Source: UBA2128 sp964534955 (GTDB lineage: Bacteria; Fidelibacterota; Marinisomatia; Marinisomatales; UBA2128). From it: a stretch of DNA of 64,000 nucleotides. Positions 49,637-56,314 of the stretch are shown piece after piece. The first letter of the stretch is position 1; each line of letters begins with the position of its first letter. The DNA lies in assembly GCA_964534955.1 (NCBI GenBank), contig CAZHRR010000001.1, positions 27,019 through 91,018 of the forward strand. The letters are read 5' to 3'. The notes below the pieces were generated by a model, which was not told the DNA's origin, ran no database searches, and saw nothing but the letters and a program-made list of their open reading frames with translations. The position numbers and the translations under genes are program-made.

Positions 49637-50488
49637 TCAACAATCTTCATTCCTAATCTTTATGGGATGAGCAAGAAAGGTTTGGAGGGATGAGGAGAAC
49701 GATGACAGTGCCCTGCGGGCATCTGCTTCATCCTCGAAAATCCCAAACACAGTCGAGCCACTCCCCGACAAACTGGCAAATACCGCCTTTGATTTAAACA
49801 GGCGGTCCTTGATCGTGCCAATCTCTGGATATGTTTGAAACACCAGAGGTTCAAAGTCGTTCTCAAAAAGCTTCCAGTCTTCAAAAGTACCTGAAGCGGC
49901 GGCAAACTTACCCGTAGAATAGCCATCTGGCAAGTATTTTATCGCTTCCGCATACGCCCATGCTGTAGAGATACTCGTCGGTGGTGTTACCAGGACTATG
50001 GCTCCCATATCCGGAAGTTGTGCCGGAGAAAGCTCATCCCCAATTCCTTCAGCATATTGTGCACCTCCCTTGATGAAAAATGGTACATCTGCCCCCAGCG
50101 TGACTGCTATACTCTCTAAATCCTCATCTGAATATCCCAGCTCAAAAAGCTGGTTGACTCCACATAGAACTGCGGCGGCATTGCTCGAACCACCACCCAA
50201 ACCAGCTCCTGCCGGTATCAGCTTGTCCAACTCAATGTGTACATCCGGAATGTCAGCGCCTCGCTGCTTGAGAGCGCTCCAAGCCCTAACGCAGAGATTG
50301 GTTTCATCTTGAGGTATATGAGAACTGTTGCATGTAAACTGAAAACCACTGTTCGAGGGCTCAATGCGTACTGTATCCTTTAGTGAAATTTCCTGGAAAA
50401 CAGTACAAATGGTGTGTAGACCATCAGGGCGGCGGCCTGATATTTTCAGTCCAATATTAACCTTGGCGTATGAGGGAAATTCAGGGAT
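49637..50488 (-). CDS. ispE: 4-diphosphocytidyl-2-C-methyl-D-erythritol kinase, no canonical start codon
   Basis: MEP-pathway kinase. Homology runs well beyond the first TTG (50230): translating upstream in the same frame gives AKVNIGLKISGRRPDGLHTI, VFQEISLKDTVRI and DETNLCVRAW before the GHMP motif IPAGAGLGGGSSNAA, with LSGSGSTVFGIF near the C-terminus. No ATG, GTG or TTG lies between the ispF stop (50494-50492) and this N-terminus. An ATC at 50488-50486, with AGGATGAG upstream, would give 283 residues, about the length of E. coli IspE. Otherwise the ispF TGA is an error or is read through, making an IspF-IspE fusion. The enzyme itself is not in doubt, only its start. Confidence 0.88.
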   Translation of the reverse strand: MPEFPSYAKVNIGLKISGRRPDGLHTICTVFQEISLKDTVRIEPSNSGFQFTCNSSHIPQDETNLCVRAWSALKQRGADIPDVHIELDKLIPAGAGLGGGSSNAAAVLCGVNQLFELGYSDEDLESIAVTLGADVPFFIKGGAQYAEGIGDELSPAQLPDMGAIVLVTPPTSISTAWAYAEAIKYLPDGYSTGKFAAASGTFEDWKLFENDFEPLVFQTYPEIGTIKDRLFKSKAVFASLSGSGSTVFGIFEDEADARRALSSFSSSLQTFLAHPIKIRNEDC

Positions 50489-50491
50489 AGA

Positions 50492-50971
50492 TCAGCTCAT
50501 CCTGAGGGTGGCCACTGCCAGCGCTGCTACTCCCTCGCCGCGACCAATGATACCCAAACCGTCTGTGGTAGTTGCCTTAATAGAAATACGATGGGGTTCC
50601 ACGGAAAGTACCTTGGCTACTCCCTCGATCATTTCATCCATGTAAGGAGAGATTCTCGGTTCCTGAATAACGACCGTAGAGTCAACATTAATGATCCCCA
50701 TTCCGGTGCTTTTCAACTCCTCCAGAACTTTTTCCAGAAAGAGCAAGCTTGAAATGCCTTCCCAAGTATCATCTTCACTCGGGAAAAACTTCCCAATGTC
50801 ACCCAAGCCCGCAGCACCCAGAAGGGCGTCAACCATGGCGTGGATTAGCACATCACCATCAGAATGGCCTCGGGTTCCCTTGTTGTACGGGATATTAACT
50901 CCCCCAAGCACTAACGATTCTCCCTCAGCTAATACGTGAACATCATATCCTATTCCTGTTCTAATCTCCAT
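50492..50971 (-). CDS. ispF: 2-C-methyl-D-erythritol 2,4-cyclodiphosphate synthase
   Basis: A 159-residue IspF: GIGYDVHVLAEGESLVLGGV with the zinc ligands Asp and His, RGHSDGDVLIHAMVDALLGAAGLGDIGKFFP, VDSTVVIQEPRISPYMDEM, and KATTTDGLGIIGRGEGVAA at the end. Its start overlaps the end of ispD by 11 bases. The ORF of ispE continues in exactly the same frame after its TGA. Confidence 0.97.
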   Translation of the reverse strand: MEIRTGIGYDVHVLAEGESLVLGGVNIPYNKGTRGHSDGDVLIHAMVDALLGAAGLGDIGKFFPSEDDTWEGISSLLFLEKVLEELKSTGMGIINVDSTVVIQEPRISPYMDEMIEGVAKVLSVEPHRISIKATTTDGLGIIGRGEGVAALAVATLRMS

Positions 50972-51653
50972 GCCGTTGCTCCCAGATCATTTCTGCCTTA
51001 GACCAGTCATCCTGAGTTGTAATCTTAATATTCTCGCTGCTGCCGGCAACAATTGCCACGCTCTTCCCCGCAATCTCTAACAGCTGTGCTTCATCCGTCA
51101 CCTGCAGGTTTTTCCAATCAACACTATCGTACGCTTTCAGCAGTGCCTCCCGCCTAAAAGCTTGAGGTGTTTGTGCCTGCCAGATATCCTCCCTATTGAC
51201 TGTCTGGCTGATTTTCCCGTCTACGACCTTTTTCAAGGTATTACTTACAGGTAAGGCTACAATTGCTCCGTCATGATTATTACAAAGGTTTATTATCTTG
51301 GATATCCATTCAGTACGAATGAATGGTCTGACAGCATCGTGAACGGCCACAACATCTGCACCTTCCACTGCCTCAACGCCCCGGCGGACACTGTCCTGAC
51401 GACGCTTCCCACCCACAATTACACGAACGGTTTTACCTGATGCATTCTGTGCAGCTTCCTCTATAAGCCTATCGACTGCATCCTCCGGTACCACCAGTAC
51501 ACATTCGGCTATAGCATCTGAGGTAAGGAATGATTGGAGGGATCTGATGATGAGGGATTTACCGCCCAGTTTCAGAAACTGCTTAGGAGTTTGAGATTCT
51601 GATTTAAACCGCAGGCCTTGACCAGCTCCCACAATAATAGCGACTGCCGACAT
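50961..51653 (-). CDS. ispD: 2-C-methyl-D-erythritol 4-phosphate cytidylyltransferase
   Basis: A 230-residue IspD with the nucleotide loop IIVGAGQGLRFKSESQTPKQFLKLGGK, VIVGGKRRQDSVRRGV, VAVHDAVRPFI and the C-terminal REDIWQAQTPQAFRREAL / TDEAQLLE. The first loop reads GAGQGLRF rather than AAGxGxR(F/M) but keeps the essential Gly and Arg. It starts the ispD-ispF-ispE string, 10 bases after queA. Confidence 0.95.
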   Translation of the reverse strand: MSAVAIIVGAGQGLRFKSESQTPKQFLKLGGKSLIIRSLQSFLTSDAIAECVLVVPEDAVDRLIEEAAQNASGKTVRVIVGGKRRQDSVRRGVEAVEGADVVAVHDAVRPFIRTEWISKIINLCNNHDGAIVALPVSNTLKKVVDGKISQTVNREDIWQAQTPQAFRREALLKAYDSVDWKNLQVTDEAQLLEIAGKSVAIVAGSSENIKITTQDDWSKAEMIWEQRHGD

Positions 51654-51663
51654 TTCACTTATA

Positions 51664-52716
51664 TCAGAGAATGAGCATACTGTCGCCGTAGCTCAGGAAA
51701 CGGTACTTCTTATTGATGGCCAGTTTGTATGCATCTAGAATGAACTCCCTGTCTGCAAAAGCACTGACGAGCATGAGAAGCGTAGATTTCGGCATATGAA
51801 AATTCGTAACCATCCCATCTGTCATTTTGAAATCATACGGCGGGTAGATAAACTTATCTGTCCACCCTCTTCTCGGTGCTACCTGGAATCCTGAAACCAC
51901 TACAGTCTCCAGTGCCCTAACCGATGATGTCCCCACTGCAACAATCTTCTTCTCTTTCTCCCGGGCTTCATTGATCGCCAAAGCGGTTTCAGGCGGCACC
52001 TCATAAAATTCTGAGTCCATCTGATGACGCGTCAAATCCTCTACTTGAATCGGCCGAAAAGTGCCTAGACCGATATGTAGTGTACAAGGCTTAATTTTCA
52101 CTCCCTTAGCCTTCAGTTTTTTCATCAACCCCTCGGTAAAATGGAGCCCACCTGTAGGAGCAGCGACTGCACCCCGACTATCAGCATAAACTGTCTGATA
52201 TCGTTTCTTGTCCTTTGTAGTAGCCTTACGCTTGATATAAGGAGGCAGCGGGGAATTCCCGATACTATCAATGATCTTATAGAAATCATCTCCCGGATAG
52301 TCAAAACGAACTACACGACCGCCGGAAACAGTGTTGTCAATAACATCACAATGTACCTTATCAGTGAAGTGAAGTTTGTTTCCTATGCGGACCTTCCTGG
52401 CTGGCTTTACTAAAACCTCCCATAAATCGTTCTCCAGTTCCCGAAGAAGAAAAACCTCCACTTGAGCATCTGTCCGATCCTTTACAGCGAAAAGCCGGGC
52501 AGGGAACACTTTGGTAGTGTTGATAATAAGCAGGTCATTCTTTCTCATATACTCATGCAGATTGCAGAACTTACGGTGTTCGATTTTCCTGGTTTTCCTG
52601 TGCAATACCATCATCCTTGCATAGTCACGACGCGGCGCTGGAGTTTGGGCAATCCTCGCCTTAGGCAAATGGTAATCAAAATCAGTTAATCTTAGTTTTA
52701 CTCTTTTCTGAAACAT
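51664..52716 (-). CDS. queA: tRNA preQ1(34) S-adenosylmethionine ribosyltransferase-isomerase
   Basis: Adds the epoxycyclopentane precursor to preQ1 in tRNA during queuosine synthesis. 350 residues with FDYHLPKARIAQTPAPRRDYARMMVL, INTTKVFPARL, GNSPLPPYIKR, AVAAPTGGLHFTEGLM, HIGLGTFRPIQVEDL, VGTSSVRALE and TNFHMPKSTLLMLVSAF. Length and motifs are standard. Lies 16 bases after ruvB. Confidence 0.97.
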   Translation of the reverse strand: MFQKRVKLRLTDFDYHLPKARIAQTPAPRRDYARMMVLHRKTRKIEHRKFCNLHEYMRKNDLLIINTTKVFPARLFAVKDRTDAQVEVFLLRELENDLWEVLVKPARKVRIGNKLHFTDKVHCDVIDNTVSGGRVVRFDYPGDDFYKIIDSIGNSPLPPYIKRKATTKDKKRYQTVYADSRGAVAAPTGGLHFTEGLMKKLKAKGVKIKPCTLHIGLGTFRPIQVEDLTRHQMDSEFYEVPPETALAINEAREKEKKIVAVGTSSVRALETVVVSGFQVAPRRGWTDKFIYPPYDFKMTDGMVTNFHMPKSTLLMLVSAFADREFILDAYKLAINKKYRFLSYGDSMLIL

Positions 52717-52732
52717 CTATTAGTCTCCTTGA

Positions 52733-53752
52733 TTAAAATAAATCCTGCTGATCTTCAGGTCTTGTTACTCCAAGGTACCCGAAGGTCCTGTCCTGAGCAA
52801 TCCGGCCTCTGGACGTCCTCTGAATGAACCCCTCTTTGATCAGGAACGGTTCATACACATCCTCGATGGTATGGGCATCCTCTCCGATGGCCACACTCAG
52901 TGAATTTATTCCCACAGGTCCTCCCTGAAACTTCTCCACGAGGGTTGATAAAATCAGACGATCCATACCATCCAATCCCACGTCATCAATTGCCAGTTTT
53001 TCCAATGACTTTTTAGCCACCTCTTCCGTAATAACTCCATCAGCTTTTACTTGGGCATAGTCACGCGTCCGCCGGAGAATACGATTTGCCACCCGGGGAG
53101 TTCCTCGAGACCGTCCAGCAAGCTCTTTGGCTCCATTATCATCAATGGAGACATCCAGAATAGAAGCGGACCGCTTGATAATTTGAAAAAGATCGTCGTC
53201 ATTATAAAAATCAACCCGAAGTACTACACCAAAGCGATCTCTCATGGGTGAAGTCAGATTACCCAATCTCGTGGTGGCGCCAATAAGTGTAAACTTCTCC
53301 AGGTTCAACTGCACAGACCGGGCACTGGGACCCCGGTCAATCATGATGTCAATATGATAATCTTCCATAGCTGAATACAGGTACTCCTCCACCACGTTAT
53401 TCAGCCGGTGAACTTCATCTATGAAGAGCACATCCCGGAACTGGAGGTTGGTGAGCAGTCCGGCCAGATCTCCTGCCCGCTCCAGCACTGGACCGGATGA
53501 CTGCTTCAGATTTGCGTTAATCTCCTTGGCGATGATGAAAGCGAGAGTTGTTTTACCGAGTCCCGGTGGGCCGAAGAGCAACACGTGGTCGAGGGCTTCA
53601 TCCCGCTTCTTTGCTGCTTCGATGTAAAGGCTTAGATTCTCCACTACCTCTTTCTGTCCCACAAAATCATCGAAAGAATTGGGTCGGAGGGTCTGTTCCG
53701 CCAGAAGATCTTCTTCCCTCGGTTCGGCGTCCGTTATATGGCTGTCTGTCAT
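52733..53752 (-). CDS. ruvB: Holliday junction branch migration helicase subunit RuvB
   Basis: A 339-residue AAA+ motor that drives branch migration with RuvA. N-terminal LRPNSFDDFVGQKEVVENL, Walker A GPPGLGKTTLA, Walker B FIDEVHRLN, sensor 1 LIGATTRLGNLTSPMRDRFG, sensor 2 GRSRGTPRVANRILRR, and the C-terminal winged helix with QRTSRGRIAQ. Neither ruvA nor ruvC is adjacent. First gene of the housekeeping string running to rplI. Confidence 0.97.
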   Translation of the reverse strand: MTDSHITDAEPREEDLLAEQTLRPNSFDDFVGQKEVVENLSLYIEAAKKRDEALDHVLLFGPPGLGKTTLAFIIAKEINANLKQSSGPVLERAGDLAGLLTNLQFRDVLFIDEVHRLNNVVEEYLYSAMEDYHIDIMIDRGPSARSVQLNLEKFTLIGATTRLGNLTSPMRDRFGVVLRVDFYNDDDLFQIIKRSASILDVSIDDNGAKELAGRSRGTPRVANRILRRTRDYAQVKADGVITEEVAKKSLEKLAIDDVGLDGMDRLILSTLVEKFQGGPVGINSLSVAIGEDAHTIEDVYEPFLIKEGFIQRTSRGRIAQDRTFGYLGVTRPEDQQDLF

Positions 53753-53933
53753 TTCTATTCTACCCGAGGTTGGCTCCCATGCTCAGAACGACATGAAGGA
53801 AATAGCTGGCTTGATTAGAAAAATACAAGTTATAATTTAATGTCAGGTTGAAGCGATTGCAAATATATAGTCAAAACCAGTAGTAATATCACTATTCGGT
53901 TGTCTCGTTTCTCTGATGAGTCGAGCGTTCCTT

Positions 53934-54011
53934 TCATTCAGCCGTAAACCGCTCAATCCCCATCCATATCCACTCCTCGGATAGGTGAACTTCCTTTACC
54001 ACCTGCCTGCA
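53934..54011 (-). pseudogene. Fossil C-terminus of a transketolase-like gene
   Basis: Minus-strand translation reads QVVKEVHLSEEWIWMGIERF followed by TAE and a stop; the transketolase-like gene at 56.3-58.6 kb ends with VVEEAHLSVEWIWKGIERF followed by AAE. By eye 17 of 22 residues and about 52 of 67 bases agree. No open frame leads into it, so it is a decayed remnant of a paralogue or of a duplicated segment. Confidence 0.7.
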
Positions 54012-54143
54012 GTTAAGTCAAGCGGAGGGGCGTGTAATGAGTTGCACCCTCTTTTTATATGCAATAAACCTATGCATGACAGATCTTTCATTCCCATATT
54101 ATGACTATAGTTTGACATTAGAGTATCAAACCAATCTATAAAT

Positions 54144-54200
54144 ATCTATAGTGTGAGATAATAATTATATTCCACACCATAAAAATCTATAGTGTGAGAT
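54144..54200. repeat. Three alternating operator-like elements downstream of fic
   Basis: ATCTATAGTGTGAGAT occurs exactly at 54144-54159 and 54185-54200 (41 bases apart, about four helical turns), with an inverted, slightly changed copy ATTCCACACCATA at 54169-54181 between them. In RNA the middle copy could pair with either neighbour. Site of a DNA-binding regulator or an RNA fold; function unknown. Confidence 0.6.
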
Positions 54201-54224
54201 GTCCGATTACAACTGGTTGACAGA

Positions 54225-55367
54225 TTACTCCTCGGTATGGAATATCTCCACATATCTGGTGAATTCATAAACTCTGTTTCGTGCAAAGCCCGTTGTTTCT
54301 TGTAGAATACCCTGTTTTACAAACTCTTTGAGGAGTTCATTCGCCGCCCATTTCTTGAGACCCGTTATCTGAATCACACTGTGAATAGATACTGAAGGTT
54401 GTTTATAGAGTGCACTAATGAGCCGTCCGGCATTTTCTGCACGTCTTCCAAAGGACAACAATGTTTCATCTATCTCAGTTTTAAGGTTCATAACCCTATC
54501 AAATGTCTGTTTTCCATCGTTTGCTGTTTCAAAGACTGCTTTCAGGAAAAATCTCACCCAGTGTCCCAAATCGTTTGAACCCCTGACAACAGTCAGTGCG
54601 TCGTAGTAAGCCTCCTTATTCTTTTCCAGATAGGAAGACAGATAAAGAGATGGCTTTTTCAAGAGGCCTTTGCTAACGAGGTAAAGTGTTATTAGTAAAC
54701 GTCCAATACGCCCGTTACCGTCCAGAAAAGGGTGGACAGTTTCGAACTGATAATGGCTGATAGCTATCCGTATTAGGTCCGGCACGTGAATAGATGTGCT
54801 ATGCCAAAACTTTTCGAGATCACCCATTAAATCCGGCAATTCTTCATGACTCGGTGGAATGAAAAACGCATCCCTCAGACTAGTGCCGCCAATCCAATTC
54901 TGACTGTGCCTAAATTCGCCCGGATCCTTATGTTCACCACGAACTCCGGACATCAGGATCCTGTGAGTATTCCTAAGCATGCGGTTCGATAGCGGCAGTT
55001 TTTCCAAGTCGGTGATGGCACTGTTCATTGCTTCAATATAATTCTGAATCTCCTGCCAGTCGTCTCTCCTTTCAGGCTGAATGTTTTTGATATCCATTAC
55101 AGCTTCATCCATATCTGTGCGAGTACCTTCTATCCGGCTTGATGTAACCGCTTCCTTCACGATGTGCATCCTGATAAACAGGTCCACATCTGGTACAATG
55201 AGTGTATAGGCATTCAATTCCCCAAGAGCGCGGGTAGCTTCTTCTAACAAGACGTTGATCGCTGGATCAGACCAGGTCCAATCGCAGTTTATAGGTGAGG
55301 GTGAGAAACTCTTGTAATCATACTGTTGCTTATAAATACCAGATTTGAATTCATTTAAATTCATCAT
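54225..55367 (-). CDS. Fic-domain protein (class II, N-terminal inhibitory motif)
   Basis: A 380-residue Fic protein, predicted to transfer AMP to a target hydroxyl. The inhibitory (S/T)xxxE motif is Ser76-Glu80 in SSRIEGT; the catalytic loop HPFLDGNGRIGR is at 212-223 and complete; the C-terminal 80 residues look like a winged helix (SIHSVIQITGLKKWAANELLKEFVKQG), as in many stand-alone Fic proteins. Start ATG at 55367 behind GGAGGT. The winged helix and nearby palindromes suggest autoregulation. Neighbours are not an obvious antitoxin, fitting the intramolecular inhibition of class II. Confidence 0.92.
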   Translation of the reverse strand: MMNLNEFKSGIYKQQYDYKSFSPSPINCDWTWSDPAINVLLEEATRALGELNAYTLIVPDVDLFIRMHIVKEAVTSSRIEGTRTDMDEAVMDIKNIQPERRDDWQEIQNYIEAMNSAITDLEKLPLSNRMLRNTHRILMSGVRGEHKDPGEFRHSQNWIGGTSLRDAFFIPPSHEELPDLMGDLEKFWHSTSIHVPDLIRIAISHYQFETVHPFLDGNGRIGRLLITLYLVSKGLLKKPSLYLSSYLEKNKEAYYDALTVVRGSNDLGHWVRFFLKAVFETANDGKQTFDRVMNLKTEIDETLLSFGRRAENAGRLISALYKQPSVSIHSVIQITGLKKWAANELLKEFVKQGILQETTGFARNRVYEFTRYVEIFHTEE

Positions 55368-55557
55368 ACCTCATACCTCCCGAGTTAAAAATTCGTAAAC
55401 CACAAAAAACTTGAAAAAACCTAAAATTTTCTACATAGTCTGTAAACATATCTATCTCATCAACAGTTCATCCAAGAATAATTAATTCCTTCCTGTGCTT
55501 TATCCATTCTCTATTAAACTCTCATCATCGGATACCAATTATTGTTATTATCTTAAT

Positions 55558-55601
55558 CATACTTGTATGCTTTAGCCATACAATTGTATGGTATTTACAT
55601 A
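55558..55601. promoter_or_regulatory. Palindromic operator-like cluster upstream of fic
   Basis: A perfect 16-bp palindrome CCATACAATTGTATGG (55576-55591) is preceded by a near-palindrome CATACTTGTATG (55558-55569) and followed by a further half-site ACATACAAC. It lies in the 249-base region upstream of fic, about 190-230 bases from its start, and just beyond the end of the cysteine-motif gene. The rest of the region to 55368 is AT-rich without a named feature. Confidence 0.5.
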
Positions 55602-55616
55602 CAACTCCACCAAGAC

Positions 55617-56303
55617 CTACTCATCCTCGTCAAATCTCTCCCGGTTCTTCTCAATCAATGTTTGTACGAGAGGCAGGTGTACGTCCTCTATTCTGTCAAA
55701 TATCAAATCAGCAAGTTCAATTAGTCTTTTGCACTTTTTACTGTAAACAGGCATCTTTTCAGACAGTACTGTGCAGCCGCTCTTCAGATTCCAGATAAAA
55801 CCTTTCATGGCAAGAAAAGTCTTTTCGCTGTCATCGAGACCATAATAATCACCCATATTGATTTCCGCCTTGGGATCTTCAGGTATGCCGTGGACAGCCC
55901 TGTAATACTTGGCGCTGATGAGAGCGCAATTGCTGGCAATATTGTCCAAAGCGGTATCCAAAGATTTATCGTCCGGATCAACATTATCTCCAATCTCCCG
56001 CAGGAGAGGTAAGGCAATCCTGTATATCTCTTTCGCCGGCTTGATAATCTCCATGGCCCGCTCTCTATCCTGCTCCCGTTTCAGCTTTTCTTCAATGGGC
56101 TCTTCCCATTCTTCGTCAATCTCAAAAACATCTTCACCAAACTCCTCTATGATTCGTTCTGTGGTCTTATCGAAATCCATCTCAGCTTCTTCAGGATGCC
56201 GCTCCGACCAGTAGAGGTAACATTTGTCCGTGTTAACACAGTTCTTACAGATATAATCACAATAGTTATAAATCCCTGATATGAAATCGGGTCTGTCGCT
56301 CAT
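55617..56303 (-). CDS. Conserved hypothetical protein with N-terminal cysteine cluster
   Basis: A 228-residue acidic soluble protein. The N-terminus FISGIYNYCDYICKNCVNTDKC holds four cysteines spaced CxxxCxxCx5C (from residue 15), likely a zinc or iron-sulfur site. The rest is mostly helical with many charged residues, including an acidic stretch around 40-70. I vaguely recall similar FISGIYNYCD openings in uncharacterised proteins but know no function. It lies 11 bases after the transketolase-like gene in the same direction. Confidence 0.6.
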   Translation of the reverse strand: MSDRPDFISGIYNYCDYICKNCVNTDKCYLYWSERHPEEAEMDFDKTTERIIEEFGEDVFEIDEEWEEPIEEKLKREQDRERAMEIIKPAKEIYRIALPLLREIGDNVDPDDKSLDTALDNIASNCALISAKYYRAVHGIPEDPKAEINMGDYYGLDDSEKTFLAMKGFIWNLKSGCTVLSEKMPVYSKKCKRLIELADLIFDRIEDVHLPLVQTLIEKNRERFDEDE

Positions 56304-56314
56304 TTTCCTGCTTT

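Larger units (their letters stand above)
53753..54224. other. Intergenic region with a gene fossil and operator-like repeats
   Basis: No intact gene. The ruvB side includes unremarkable sequence where its promoter should lie. At 53934-54011 there is a fossil of a transketolase-like C-terminus, and at 54144-54200 three alternating copies of a TATAGTGTGAGAT-like element; both are listed separately. A TTTGACA sequence at about 54112 was noted but no matching -10 box at good spacing. Confidence 0.6.

Noticed and set aside
49637..50230. ispE as a truncated pseudogene starting at TTG 50230
   Set aside because: Homology continues upstream in the same frame to the proper N-terminus, so the gene is full length; only its start codon is unusual.
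54225..56303. Fic plus cysteine-motif gene as a toxin-antitoxin pair
   Set aside because: The Fic protein carries its own inhibitory SxxxE motif, the genes are 249 bases apart, and the neighbour does not resemble known Fic antitoxins.
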